Source: Chloroflexota bacterium (lineage in GTDB: Bacteria; Chloroflexota; Limnocylindria; QHBO01). From it: a stretch of DNA of 64,000 nt. The stretch lies in NCBI GenBank assembly GCA_025699005.1, contig JAILWI010000005.1, positions 1-64,000 of the forward strand, written 5' to 3'. Every line of letters starts with the position of its first letter. Within the stretch, counting starts at the first letter, position 1. Positions 8,163 through 15,842 of the stretch are shown here, in pieces. A program made the translations under genes and the position numbers. Below the pieces are notes generated by a model. It did not search any database and was not told where the DNA came from. It saw only the letters and a list, made by a program, of their open reading frames with translations.

Positions 8163-9272
8163 TCAGTCGCGCGGGCGCCGGTAGAACGGCAACTTTACCT
8201 GCTCCGCACGATACGGGCGGTCGCGGACCACGACCTCGAACGCGTTGCCGATGCCGGCCATGCCCGCCGGGACCAGGGCCATGGCGATCTTGTCGCCGAG
8301 CGTCGGCGACAGGGTGCCGCTCGTCACGTGGCCGACATCGGCTCCGTCGGCGCGCACGACATAACCCGCACGCGGGATGGCATTCTCGACCATGCGAAGG
8401 CCGATGAGCTTGCGCTCGGGACCCGACTGCTGGACCGCCGACAGGGCCGCTCGACCCACGAAATCGCCCTTGTCGAGCTTCACGACGCGACCGAGGTTGA
8501 CCTCGAACGGGTTCGTCTCGCGATTCAGCTCGTTGCCGTACAGGGGCATCCCGGCCTCGAGGCGCAGTGTGTCGCGGGCTCCGAGTCCGCACGGTCGCAG
8601 GCCATGACGCTCGCCCGCAGCCGCCACCGCGTCCCACACCTCCCGAGCGCGGCGCGCGTCGCAGAACAGCTCGAAGCCGTCCTCGCCGGTGTACCCGGTC
8701 CTCGCGACGAGGCACGGCACGCCGGCGACGTCGCCATCCGCCGATCGGTAGTTGCCGATGGCGTCGAGATCGAGGTCGGTGAGCTCGGCCAGCAGCGCAG
8801 CCGCGTTCGGTCCCTGCGGCGCGACGAGCGCCGTCCGGTCGCCGATGTCCTCGATCGAGCAGCCGAAGTCACCGCGCTCCAGGAGAGCCTCGAGGTGCGA
8901 GACCACCGCCTCCCGGTTCGAGGCGTTGCAGACGACCCAGTAGCGGTCCGTGGTCCGGCGATAGACGATGAGGTCGTCGATGATCCCGCCGTCGGCGTTG
9001 CAGGCCATCGAGTACTGCGCCTGGCCGACCTCGAGCGCGCCGGGGTCGCTGACGAGCCCGTGCCGGAGGAACGACACCGCCTCCTCGCCGCGGACCTCGA
9101 TCTCGCCCATGTGCGACAGGTCGAACAGGCCGACGGCCGACCGCACCGTCCGGTGCTCCTCGATGATCGAGGTGTACTGGACCGGCATCTCGTAGCCCGC
9201 GAACGGGACGAGCCTCGCACCGAGCCCGACGTGAACGTCGTGGAGCGGCGTCCGCTTCAGCTCCGTGCTCAT
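8163..9272 (-). CDS. gcvT: glycine cleavage system T protein (aminomethyltransferase)
   Basis: A 369-residue folate-dependent enzyme that releases ammonia from aminomethyl-GcvH and forms 5,10-methylene-tetrahydrofolate. Diagnostic motifs are TPLHDVHVGLGARLVPFAGY and MPVQY near the N-terminus, DLSHMGEI, GGIIDDLIVYR, ARTGYTGEDGFEL, and LGARDTLRLEAGMPLYGNEL. Length is typical. Its ATG overlaps the stop of the upstream Nudix gene by 4 bp (ATGA), placing the Nudix enzyme in the same transcript. Function in one-carbon and glycine metabolism is secure. Confidence 0.96.
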   Translation of the reverse strand: MSTELKRTPLHDVHVGLGARLVPFAGYEMPVQYTSIIEEHRTVRSAVGLFDLSHMGEIEVRGEEAVSFLRHGLVSDPGALEVGQAQYSMACNADGGIIDDLIVYRRTTDRYWVVCNASNREAVVSHLEALLERGDFGCSIEDIGDRTALVAPQGPNAAALLAELTDLDLDAIGNYRSADGDVAGVPCLVARTGYTGEDGFELFCDARRAREVWDAVAAAGERHGLRPCGLGARDTLRLEAGMPLYGNELNRETNPFEVNLGRVVKLDKGDFVGRAALSAVQQSGPERKLIGLRMVENAIPRAGYVVRADGADVGHVTSGTLSPTLGDKIAMALVPAGMAGIGNAFEVVVRDRPYRAEQVKLPFYRRPRD

Positions 9273-9718
9273 GCCGTGGCACCGGACTCGACCGAGCCGA
9301 TCATGTCCATCGCCTGCTCCAGGACCGATCGCTCGGTGGCGTGGGTGAGGAGTGCGAGCGCCTCCGTGGCCGGAGCCCAGCGCACCTCGTCGAACTCGGC
9401 GTCGTGGAGATCGAGCGCGCCGCCGATCGGCCGCATGAGGAAGAAGTGCACGGTCTTGTGGAACCTCGTCGAGCCTCGGATGAAGAAGTAACGGATCGAG
9501 CTGATCGGCGCCTCCATGGCAACCTCGAGCCCGGTCTCCTCCCGCGTCTCGCGCAGCGCCGTCTCCTCGAGCGTCTCGCCCGCGTTCGGCGTGCCTTTCG
9601 GCAGCGCCCAGAGCACGGGCCGGCGGCGATGGACGATCACGATCTCGATGCCGGCATCGGTCTGTCGGTGGACGACGCCACCGGCGGAGGTGGCTCTCGC
9701 GCTGCGCAGGACGGGCAA
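9269..9718 (-). CDS. NUDIX hydrolase, first gene of the gcv operon
   Basis: About 149 residues with a textbook Nudix box at residues 42-64 (G-x5-E-x7-RETREETGL). It hydrolyses some nucleoside diphosphate linked to another moiety; the substrate cannot be told from sequence. The LPKGTPNAGET context resembles MutT/Ap4A-type Nudix enzymes. The start is uncertain: a TTG at 9718 is used here, but no well-spaced ribosome binding site is visible (GAGG abuts the TTG) and an internal CTG is possible. It overlaps gcvT by 4 bp, so it is co-transcribed with glycine cleavage genes, an unusual partnership. Confidence 0.88.
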   Translation of the reverse strand: MPVLRSARATSAGGVVHRQTDAGIEIVIVHRRRPVLWALPKGTPNAGETLEETALRETREETGLEVAMEAPISSIRYFFIRGSTRFHKTVHFFLMRPIGGALDLHDAEFDEVRWAPATEALALLTHATERSVLEQAMDMIGSVESGATA

Positions 9719-10047
9719 CCTCGCCGCGCTACGAGCGGCGGGCGCGCGGTACCCCGAACGGCAACGCGGGACGTCGGGCCGGGAGTCGCGTCGCGCGACC
9801 CACCGCCGGGAACCGGAATCGGCTCGTCTGCGATCGAAGTGCGCCCACGGTGGGGATCGTCAGCGCGGCGCTGCGGGGACGGTGGTAGACGGTCATGGCG
9901 GCGGCCAGGCCGAGGCGCGGCCGATGCGCCGTGCGGCGCCCCGTTCCGAAGTCAATGGTTGGGTGGGAAACGTAGCGGGCCACCAGACTCACACGCATGC
10001 GCGGCATTGTACGCCGCCTCCCTGCCGGTGCAAGGCCATCGGCGCAT
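9719..10047 (-). other. gcv operon leader (329 bp), with a possible leaderless small ORF at 9998-9729
   Basis: No established gene is recognised in this stretch. A good promoter (10006-10033) reads toward the Nudix-gcv operon, leaving a leader of about 280 nt. The leader shows no glycine riboswitch core. It does contain an open frame from ATG 9998 to TAG 9729 (89 residues, Arg-rich, starting MRVSLVARYV). The -10 box ends 7 nt before that ATG, and the frame's stop lies 10 nt before the Nudix start. Third-position GC of about 80 percent is lower than in clear genes here, so coding status is undecided. It may be a leaderless peptide, or simply an untranslated leader. Confidence 0.4.
10006..10033 (-). 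promoter_or_regulatory. predicted sigma-70 promoter for the Nudix-gcvTHPAPB operon
   Basis: On the minus strand -35 TTGCAC (10033-10028), a 16-nt spacer and -10 TACAAT (10011-10006). Predicted transcription start is near 9999, about 280 nt ahead of the Nudix gene. Both hexamers match consensus at four or more positions. The promoter overlaps the region just after the stop of the upstream membrane-protein gene. Confidence 0.6.
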
Positions 10048-11145
10048 TCATGCGCCACGCCCGTCGGCGCGCAGCTCCGCGAGGGCCGCATCACGGTCCG
10101 CCGCGTCGTCGAAGGTCAGCACGACCGACGCTCCGTCGCCTCGAAGCTCGATTGCGGGGCGCCTGCGAAGGCCGACGTGCGCATCGCCCGGCGTCACCCT
10201 CAGCTCGGCCGGCCGCTCGATCGGCCAGATGACCGATCCCGTGGCCGCGTGCAGGACGAGGCGCTCGACGGCGGCGCCCTGGTCCCGTACCGCCGACTCG
10301 ACCGACCGGCGCATGTCGCCCAGCGCCGCGCCCCAGTAGCGCCATCGGACGCGCGCGATCTCCTCGATGGTCATCCACTGCAGCTGGCCCGGCGTCGCGC
10401 GCGCCGTCACCGGTCCGCGCGGCGTCGGCAGCTGGCCGTCGATGGCGAGCCGCAGCGGAGTCCGGCCGAGCGCGCCCGGCGCGACGGGCCTCGCACGCAG
10501 GAGCGGCTGCCGCACGAACGCACCGGCGAGCAGGACGAGCCCGATCACGGTGAGGATCGTCCCGGCCACGAACGACGGTTCCCGCCATGGTGTCGCAAAG
10601 GCGTAGGCAACGAACCGCGACTCGCTGAACTCGACGCTCGGCTGGCTTGCGCTGGGATCCCACTCCCGCAGGACGCTGCGCATGCTGAAGGCGTCCTCGG
10701 CGATCGAGCCGTCGAGACGAACCGTCGCACCCGGCTCGAAGCCCGCGATCCGTTCCCGGGCTCTGATCACGACCGCGCGGTCCGGCTCGGCGGGGTCCGC
10801 CACCAGGTAGTAGGCGCGCTCGACGAGCGTCGACTCGGGTCCGGCGAAGACCTCGACTCCCGTCAGGTGGGGGCCATCCACGACGACCGCGTCGAACTCG
10901 ACCCACAGTCCCGAGTCGATCGCACCGTCCTGGATCGCGCGCACCGTCGTCGGGATCGGCTCGGGTCGATCCTCGTACGCCGCGACCGTGGCCAGGATGC
11001 TGTTGACGCCCATCGCCCCGATGGCCAGCCCGAGCAGAAGCGCCGCCGGCACTCGCGACAGGCCGATGCGCCCCAGGGCGGGCGCGAAGAGAACGTTGAG
11101 GACGTGTGCCGGCCATCCGACCACGGCGAGGAGTCGATGCGCCAC
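10048..11145 (-). CDS. hypothetical two-pass membrane protein
   Basis: A 365-residue protein not recognised as a named family. It has a hydrophobic segment at about residues 27-55 (AALLLGLAIGAMGVNSIL), a soluble region of roughly 120 residues in between, a second membrane segment at about 192-212 (FVAGTILTVIGLVLLAGAF), and a C-terminal cytoplasmic-type domain of about 150 residues ending in a possible nucleotide- or PH-like fold. The start is GTG at 11145. A -10-like TATCGT (11157-11152) lies exactly 6 nt upstream, so the mRNA may be leaderless. It lies between the glycosyltransferase and the gcv promoter on the same strand. The topology (large loop flanked by two membrane segments) is weakly reminiscent of GIDE-type membrane proteins, but I cannot support that assignment. 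Confidence 0.7.
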   Translation of the reverse strand: MAHRLLAVVGWPAHVLNVLFAPALGRIGLSRVPAALLLGLAIGAMGVNSILATVAAYEDRPEPIPTTVRAIQDGAIDSGLWVEFDAVVVDGPHLTGVEVFAGPESTLVERAYYLVADPAEPDRAVVIRARERIAGFEPGATVRLDGSIAEDAFSMRSVLREWDPSASQPSVEFSESRFVAYAFATPWREPSFVAGTILTVIGLVLLAGAFVRQPLLRARPVAPGALGRTPLRLAIDGQLPTPRGPVTARATPGQLQWMTIEEIARVRWRYWGAALGDMRRSVESAVRDQGAAVERLVLHAATGSVIWPIERPAELRVTPGDAHVGLRRRPAIELRGDGASVVLTFDDAADRDAALAELRADGRGA

Positions 11146-11165
11146 CGGCGCACGATAGCGCAGGC

Positions 11166-12380
11166 TCAGTGTGCCGGTTCCGCGCGGCCTCCCAGGATCG
11201 CCGCGTAGAGGGATTCGACCTCTTCCACGCGCCGTCCGAGCCCGAAGCGATCGGCGTCCTCGAGCGCGCGCTCGGCCATGCGCCGGCGGCCTTCGTCATC
11301 GGTCGCGTGCTCGACGATCGCATCGGCGAGCCGCTGTGCAACGGTGGCCGCCGGCTCCGACGGCACGATTTCGCCGTCGATCCCGTGGCGCACCGAATCC
11401 CCCACGCCGGGACCATCGAGGGCGATGGCCGGCAGGCCGGCGGCGAGCGCCTCGGCCAGGACGAGGCCCTGGGTCTCCGAGCGCGACGCGAAGGCGAACA
11501 GATCGGCGCCCTTGATGCTCGCGATCGCCTCCGGACGCGGGAGCGATCCATGGAAGCGGATGCGGCCGGCGTGCGGCGTGGCAGCTGCGCGTCGCTCGAG
11601 GGCCTCCAGCGACGGGCCTCCGCCCACGACGAGCAGGTGGAGCCGCGGAGTCCGATCCATCGCGCGCAGGACGGCCTCGAGGAGGAGGTCCGGGCTCTTC
11701 TCGGGAGCCAGCCGGCCGAGCGAGGCCACCACGATGGCGTCCGCCGGCCAGCCGGCCGGCCCGCGCGGATCCACGGGCGCCGCAGCCCGAATTCCCTCCA
11801 CGTCGATGCCGGTCGGGATCACGGCGACTCTCGGCCGCGCGGTCGCCCCCAGGCGTCCGCGGATGCTGCCGGCGAGATCCTCCGACGGAGCGATGACGGC
11901 ATCGCATCCCCGCCAGAACGCGCGCAGCCAGGCGTCGGTCAGCCACCGCCCCGGCGCGGCGGCCGGACCCAGGTAGTGGCTGTAGTCGTCGAAGCGCGTG
12001 TGATGCGTGAAGACGAGGGGCGCAACGACCGACCTCGCGAGTCGACGAGCGAGCGCGCCGCTCACGAAGGGCGAATGCGCGTGGACGACGTCCGGGCGGA
12101 AGCGTCGCGCCTCGCGCCAGGCGGCCGCCCAGGGATTCGGCCACGGCATCCGGTAGTCGGGCGGTGCGACGACCGGAAGCGCGTACGACGACATCCACGC
12201 CGTGCGCGGGTCCGGGCCGGGTGAGCCGACAGCCTCGACCCGCCGCCCCCGGGCAGGGCGCGGGGCCACCAGGAGGACCTCGTGGCCTCGGGCGCCCAGG
12301 CCGCGGGCCAGGGCGTCGACGGATACCGTCACGCCCGACACGTAGGGCAGGAAGGACTCGGTGGCGAGGACGACGCGCAT
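11166..12380 (-). CDS. GT4-family glycosyltransferase
   Basis: A 404-residue retaining glycosyltransferase with the GT-B fold. The N-terminal Rossmann domain starts RVVLATESFLPYVSGVTVSV and includes HAHSPFVSG and FTHHTRFDDYSHYL. The C-terminal domain has the GRLAPEKSPDLLLEA loop and the catalytic E-x7-E region in SRSETQGLVLAEALAAGLPAIA. This type uses nucleotide- or GDP-sugars on lipids or polyols; similar proteins include diacylglycerol glucosyltransferases and PimB-type mannosyltransferases. The ATG at 12380 is chosen, because the longer frame would overlap the upstream methyltransferase; it leaves a 5-nt gap and fits the family N-terminus. Acceptor unknown; a membrane glycolipid is likely. 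Confidence 0.88.
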   Translation of the reverse strand: MRVVLATESFLPYVSGVTVSVDALARGLGARGHEVLLVAPRPARGRRVEAVGSPGPDPRTAWMSSYALPVVAPPDYRMPWPNPWAAAWREARRFRPDVVHAHSPFVSGALARRLARSVVAPLVFTHHTRFDDYSHYLGPAAAPGRWLTDAWLRAFWRGCDAVIAPSEDLAGSIRGRLGATARPRVAVIPTGIDVEGIRAAAPVDPRGPAGWPADAIVVASLGRLAPEKSPDLLLEAVLRAMDRTPRLHLLVVGGGPSLEALERRAAATPHAGRIRFHGSLPRPEAIASIKGADLFAFASRSETQGLVLAEALAAGLPAIALDGPGVGDSVRHGIDGEIVPSEPAATVAQRLADAIVEHATDDEGRRRMAERALEDADRFGLGRRVEEVESLYAAILGGRAEPAH

Positions 12381-12385
12381 GACGT

Positions 12386-13117
12386 TCAGGCCACCCGGCC
12401 GACGTGGAGCGTCACGAGTCCCGGCCGGAGGCGGCGCCACGTGACGTCAGCGAGGCCCGCTTCGGCCATGAGCCGGGCGACCAGCCGAGGCTCGGGATAC
12501 GCGCGAACGCTCGCCGGAAGGTAGCCGTACGCCGATCCGCCCCCGGCCAGCCGCCCGAGCGTTGGTACGACCCGCTCGAACCAGGTCGACGCGATGACTC
12601 GGGCCAGGCCGCGCTCGGGCGTGGCGAGCTCGAGGACCACGATCCGGCCGCCCGGCCGCGTTACCCGGGCCAGCTCCGCGACGCAGCATTCGTAGTCCGC
12701 GACGTTGCGCAGACCGAAGGCGATCGTGGCGGCGTCGAAGGCGTCATCGGCTGCCGGCAGCGACAGCGCATCACCCAGGACGTACTCGACACGGCCGGAG
12801 GCGGACGAGGCCCTCCGGCGACGAGCGACGCGCAGCATCGCCCCCGACGCGTCGATCCCGACGACCCGGCCCGACGGACCCACGACCGCGGCGAGAGCGC
12901 GTGTCAGCCCGCCCGTACCGCACGCCACGTCGATGGCTGATTGCCCGGGTTCGAGCCGGCAGGCACGCGCCGCGGACGCCCGCCAGCGCGCGTCCAGCCC
13001 GGCGGTCATGACGGTGTTCATGGCGTCGTAGATGGGGGCGATGCGGTCGAACATCGTCCGGATCTCGTCCGGCGGGGCCGGGTTGCCGCTCGGCGGATCG
13101 GCGGTGCGCGGCCTCAC
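12386..13117 (-). CDS. menG: UbiE/MenG-type C-methyltransferase (demethylmenaquinone methyltransferase)
   Basis: A 243-residue SAM-dependent class I methyltransferase. The UbiE/COQ5 signature is clear: MFDRIAPIYDAMN near residue 22, motif I VACGTGG, the second signature FGLRNVADY, and a C-terminal GYLP. By family it methylates demethylmenaquinone, the last step of menaquinone synthesis; a close relative with another quinone or lipid substrate is possible since no men genes are adjacent. The start codon is GTG at 13117. The gene precedes the glycosyltransferase by 5 nt and probably shares its transcript. Confidence 0.83.
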   Translation of the reverse strand: MRPRTADPPSGNPAPPDEIRTMFDRIAPIYDAMNTVMTAGLDARWRASAARACRLEPGQSAIDVACGTGGLTRALAAVVGPSGRVVGIDASGAMLRVARRRRASSASGRVEYVLGDALSLPAADDAFDAATIAFGLRNVADYECCVAELARVTRPGGRIVVLELATPERGLARVIASTWFERVVPTLGRLAGGGSAYGYLPASVRAYPEPRLVARLMAEAGLADVTWRRLRPGLVTLHVGRVA

Positions 13118-13139
13118 GAGGCGATCCGGGGGGCGAGGA

Positions 13140-13216
<77 letters not shown>

Positions 13217-13230
13217 ACCGAGGAGGTCGC

Positions 13231-13259
13231 AGTATAGCCGCGGCGCCCGCTCACCAGCA
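13231..13259 (-). promoter_or_regulatory. predicted promoter of tRNA-Val
   Basis: On the minus strand -35 TTGCTG (13259-13254), a 17-nt spacer and -10 TATACT (13236-13231). The -10 box ends 14 nt before the mature tRNA 5' end, giving a leader of about 8 nt. The spacing is ideal and the boxes are close to consensus. Confidence 0.7.
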
Positions 13260-13294
13260 ATCGAGCGGCCGGCGTCCGCGGGCCCCGACGTCGC

Positions 13295-13546
13295 CTACAG
13301 GCGAACGGCGACACGCACGATCACGCCGAGGATGAGCATCGCGACGAGCGGCGACCAGTCGATCCCGCCGGTCGGCGGCAGGACGCGGCGAATCGGCGCG
13401 AGGATCGGCTCGGTCGCCTGGTAGATGAAGGCCACGAGCCCGCCACCACCACGCGGGTTCGTCCAGCTCAGGAGGACGCGGGCGATCAGGAGCAGCCAGA
13501 GCACGAAGGCGAGCATCTGGATGAAGTTCACGAGCATGGCCGTCAT
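13295..13546 (-). CDS. yggT: YggT family membrane protein
   Basis: An 83-residue inner-membrane protein with two hydrophobic segments separated by a loop. It matches the YggT family: a hydrophobic N-terminus ending [12 protein letters not shown], then [30 protein letters not shown]. The function is unclear; members cluster with division genes in many phyla and have been linked to osmotic tolerance and, in some Gram-positives, to division (YlmG). Here it follows ftsZ and yggS, the usual order, about 20 nt after yggS, so co-transcription is likely. Confidence 0.9.
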   Translation of the reverse strand: MTAMLVNFIQMLAFVLWLLLIARVLLSWTNPRGGGGLVAFIYQATEPILAPIRRVLPPTGGIDWSPLVAMLILGVIVRVAVRL

Positions 13547-13565
13547 GCCCGGAGGATAGCAGCGT

Positions 13566-14270
13566 CTACGGCCGCGGCCCGAAGAGCGCCGTTCCGATGC
13601 GGACCAGCGTCGCTCCCTCGCTGGCCGCCGCCTCCGCGTCCGCGGTCATGCCCATCGAGAGCTCCGGGAGGGACCGGCCCACCTCCTGCTCGAGTGCGTC
13701 GCGAAGCCTGCGCAGGCGCCCGAAGATCCTCCGGGCCTCCTCGGCTGCCGCGGCCATCGGCGCAATGGTCATGAGGCCGACCACGCGTTCGACCCCCGGC
13801 CAGTCTCGAATGCCTCCCCCGAGAAGGTCCGGATCAATCCCTGCCTTCACCGCCTCGCCGCTCACGTTCACCTGGAGGAGGAGCCGCGGCGCGAATTCCT
13901 CCTCGGCCCCGATCTCGTCGAGTCGTCGGAGCAGGTCTCGGCCGTCGACCGAATGGATCATCCGGAACGCCCGCACGGCCCGTCTCGCCTTGTTCGACTG
14001 GAGGCGGCCGATGAAGTGCCACTCGACGTCAGGGAGGGCCTCGACCTTCGGCTCGGCCTCCTGGACGCGGCTCTCGCCGAGCGTGCGAAGGCCCGCGTCC
14101 ACCGCCGATCGCGCCACGTCCACCGGCCAGCCCTTCGTGACAGCCACGATTCGCAGCCGGTCGGGGTCGTGGGAGCTCGCCGCCGCGACGTCTCGGAGAC
14201 GGCCGAGAATGCGCGCGTGGCGCTGCCGAATCTGCTCGGCTGTCGGTGGACCGCCGCCCACGATCTCCAT
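13566..14270 (-). CDS. yggS: YggS family PLP homeostasis protein
   Basis: A 234-residue single-domain TIM-barrel PLP-binding protein (PLPBP/YggS/YlmE). The PLP lysine is in [10 protein letters not shown] (about residue 46). Other signatures are [39 protein letters not shown] and the C-terminal [11 protein letters not shown] with VRIGTALFG. It buffers and delivers PLP rather than catalysing a metabolic reaction. It lies 60 nt downstream of ftsZ, the standard location in Gram-positive and Chloroflexota division clusters. The N-terminus contains a short Gly/Pro extension, and the ATG start has no strong ribosome binding site. Confidence 0.93.
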   Translation of the reverse strand: MEIVGGGPPTAEQIRQRHARILGRLRDVAAASSHDPDRLRIVAVTKGWPVDVARSAVDAGLRTLGESRVQEAEPKVEALPDVEWHFIGRLQSNKARRAVRAFRMIHSVDGRDLLRRLDEIGAEEEFAPRLLLQVNVSGEAVKAGIDPDLLGGGIRDWPGVERVVGLMTIAPMAAAAEEARRIFGRLRRLRDALEQEVGRSLPELSMGMTADAEAAASEGATLVRIGTALFGPRP

Positions 14271-14330
14271 CAGCCGGTCACGAGTCTCGCGGTCCGTCGG
14301 GACCCCGCGACCGCGAGCTGCGCCCGACCG

Positions 14331-15581
14331 TCAGTCGTTCTTGCGGCGCAGGAAGCTCGGGATGTCGAGATCCGTCTCGCCGTACGAGGGTCGGTCGAGG
14401 TTGGCAGGGCGCACGGGCACCGCCTGGCGCTCCGGCGCCTTGATCTCGGTCGGCTCGCGATCCGAGGGCCGCGCGAAGGGCGACTCCGTGCCCATCTGGT
14501 CCTCGAGGCTCTGCCGCTGCTCGCGATCGCGCTCGATCTCGGCCAGGATCTCGCGGCTTCGATCGTCGAGGCTCTGCTCGACATCGCCGGCGGACTCGGC
14601 GGCGAAGCGACTCTGCTGCTTCGGCTTGCGGGTGGCGTCGAAGCCGGTGGCGATGACGGTGACCTTCACCTCGTCGCGCATCCGATCGTCGATCACGGTG
14701 CCGAAGATGATGTTCGCCTCCGGATCGGCGGCCTCCTTGATCACCTCGGCCGCCTCGTTGACCTCGAACAGGCCGAGGTCGCTGCCACCGGTGACGTTGA
14801 AGAGGATGCCGCGCGCGCCGGTGATGTTCACCTCGAGGAGCGGGCTCATCACCGCGGCGCGAGCCGCCTCGACGGCGCGCTGCTCGCCCGTGCCCATGCC
14901 GATCCCCATCATCGAGCTGCCGGCCTCGCGCATGATCGTCTTCACGTCGGCAAAGTCGAGGTTGATGAGGCCCGGCACGGTGATGAGGTCGGAGATGCCC
15001 TGGACGCCCTGGCGCAGGACATCGTCGACGACGCGGAAGGCGTCGACGATCGACGTCTTCTTGTCGACCACCTCGCGCAGGCGGTCGTTCGGGATGGTGA
15101 TGAGGGTGTCGACCTTCTCCTTGAGGAGCTCGGTGTACTGCTCCGCCACCAGCTTGCGCCGCATGCCCTCGAAGCTGAACGGCTTGGTGACCACGCCGAC
15201 CGTCAGCGCCCCGAGGTCCTTCGCGATCTCGGCGATGACCGGCGCCGCGCCCGATCCGGTCCCACCGCCCATGCCGGCGGTGATGAAGATCATGTCCGCG
15301 TCCTTGAGGGCCTCGTAGATCTTCTCCGAGTCCTCCTCGGCGGCGCGCTGACCGACCGTCGGGTCGGCGCCGGCACCGAGGCCGCGCGTCATCTTGTCGC
15401 CGATGCGGATCTTGTGCGGCGCATCACTCTGGAGGAGCGCCTGCGCGTCGGTGTTCACGGAGATGAACTCGACGCCCATCATCTCGGCGCGGATCATCCG
15501 GTTGACGGCGTTGCTGCCGCCACCGCCAACGCCGATGACCTTGATGAGGGCGAAATTCTCGGAGTCGGAGCGGAGCGGCAT
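14331..15581 (-). CDS. ftsZ: cell division protein FtsZ
   Basis: A 416-residue tubulin-like GTPase that forms the Z-ring. It contains the tubulin signature GGGTGSG at residues 105-111, the T7 synergy loop NLDFADV at 207-213, and the N-terminal [18 protein letters not shown] charged linker of about 90 residues (~315-403) leads to the C-terminal peptide [10 protein letters not shown] that docks FtsA or other partners. AGAGGA precedes the ATG by 10 nt. ftsZ is separated from ftsA by an oppositely oriented gene, so it must have its own promoter; a -10-like TAGAAT lies at 15653-15648, about 67 nt upstream of the start, with a weak -35. Confidence 0.98.
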   Translation of the reverse strand: MPLRSDSENFALIKVIGVGGGGSNAVNRMIRAEMMGVEFISVNTDAQALLQSDAPHKIRIGDKMTRGLGAGADPTVGQRAAEEDSEKIYEALKDADMIFITAGMGGGTGSGAAPVIAEIAKDLGALTVGVVTKPFSFEGMRRKLVAEQYTELLKEKVDTLITIPNDRLREVVDKKTSIVDAFRVVDDVLRQGVQGISDLITVPGLINLDFADVKTIMREAGSSMMGIGMGTGEQRAVEAARAAVMSPLLEVNITGARGILFNVTGGSDLGLFEVNEAAEVIKEAADPEANIIFGTVIDDRMRDEVKVTVIATGFDATRKPKQQSRFAAESAGDVEQSLDDRSREILAEIERDREQRQSLEDQMGTESPFARPSDREPTEIKAPERQAVPVRPANLDRPSYGETDLDIPSFLRRKND

Positions 15582-15680
15582 GTCGGGTGATCCTCTGCTC
15601 GGCAGTGTGGCTGGTGGTCAACCCGAGGGCTTCGACGGGTTTGATCGATTCTAGCGATCCGCGTATGACGTCGTCGCACG

Positions 15681-15711
15681 TTTTCCACAATCCACCGCCG
15701 AGTTATCCACA
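15681..15711 (+). promoter_or_regulatory. two DnaA-box-like sites in the ftsZ upstream region
   Basis: TTATCCACA at 15703-15711 is a perfect match to the classical DnaA 9-mer. TTTTCCACA at 15681-15689 differs at one position and has the same orientation, 22 bp away. They lie between ftsZ and the divergent amine oxidase, upstream of the putative ftsZ -10 box (15648-15653). DnaA-dependent control of ftsZ is one reading. With only two boxes, no AT-rich unwinding element and no dnaA/dnaN nearby, an origin is not supported. Confidence 0.45.
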
Positions 15712-15842
15712 CTTCGATGCCGGGCAGTGGACGATGCTGGCGGCTGTGCACCGTCGGGCTATGCGCGACGATGGGCGCGAGGTAGGCTTCTGGCCGCCGA
15801 ACCCAGGAACCCAGTCGCCGATCCGGGTACCAGAGGACTGAT

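Noticed and set aside
9719-10000. Glycine riboswitch in the gcv leader
   Set aside because: No conserved glycine aptamer core or tandem arrangement could be recognised by eye.
15582-15842. Chromosomal origin of replication upstream of ftsZ
   Set aside because: Only two DnaA boxes, no AT-rich region and no dnaA, dnaN or gidB nearby.
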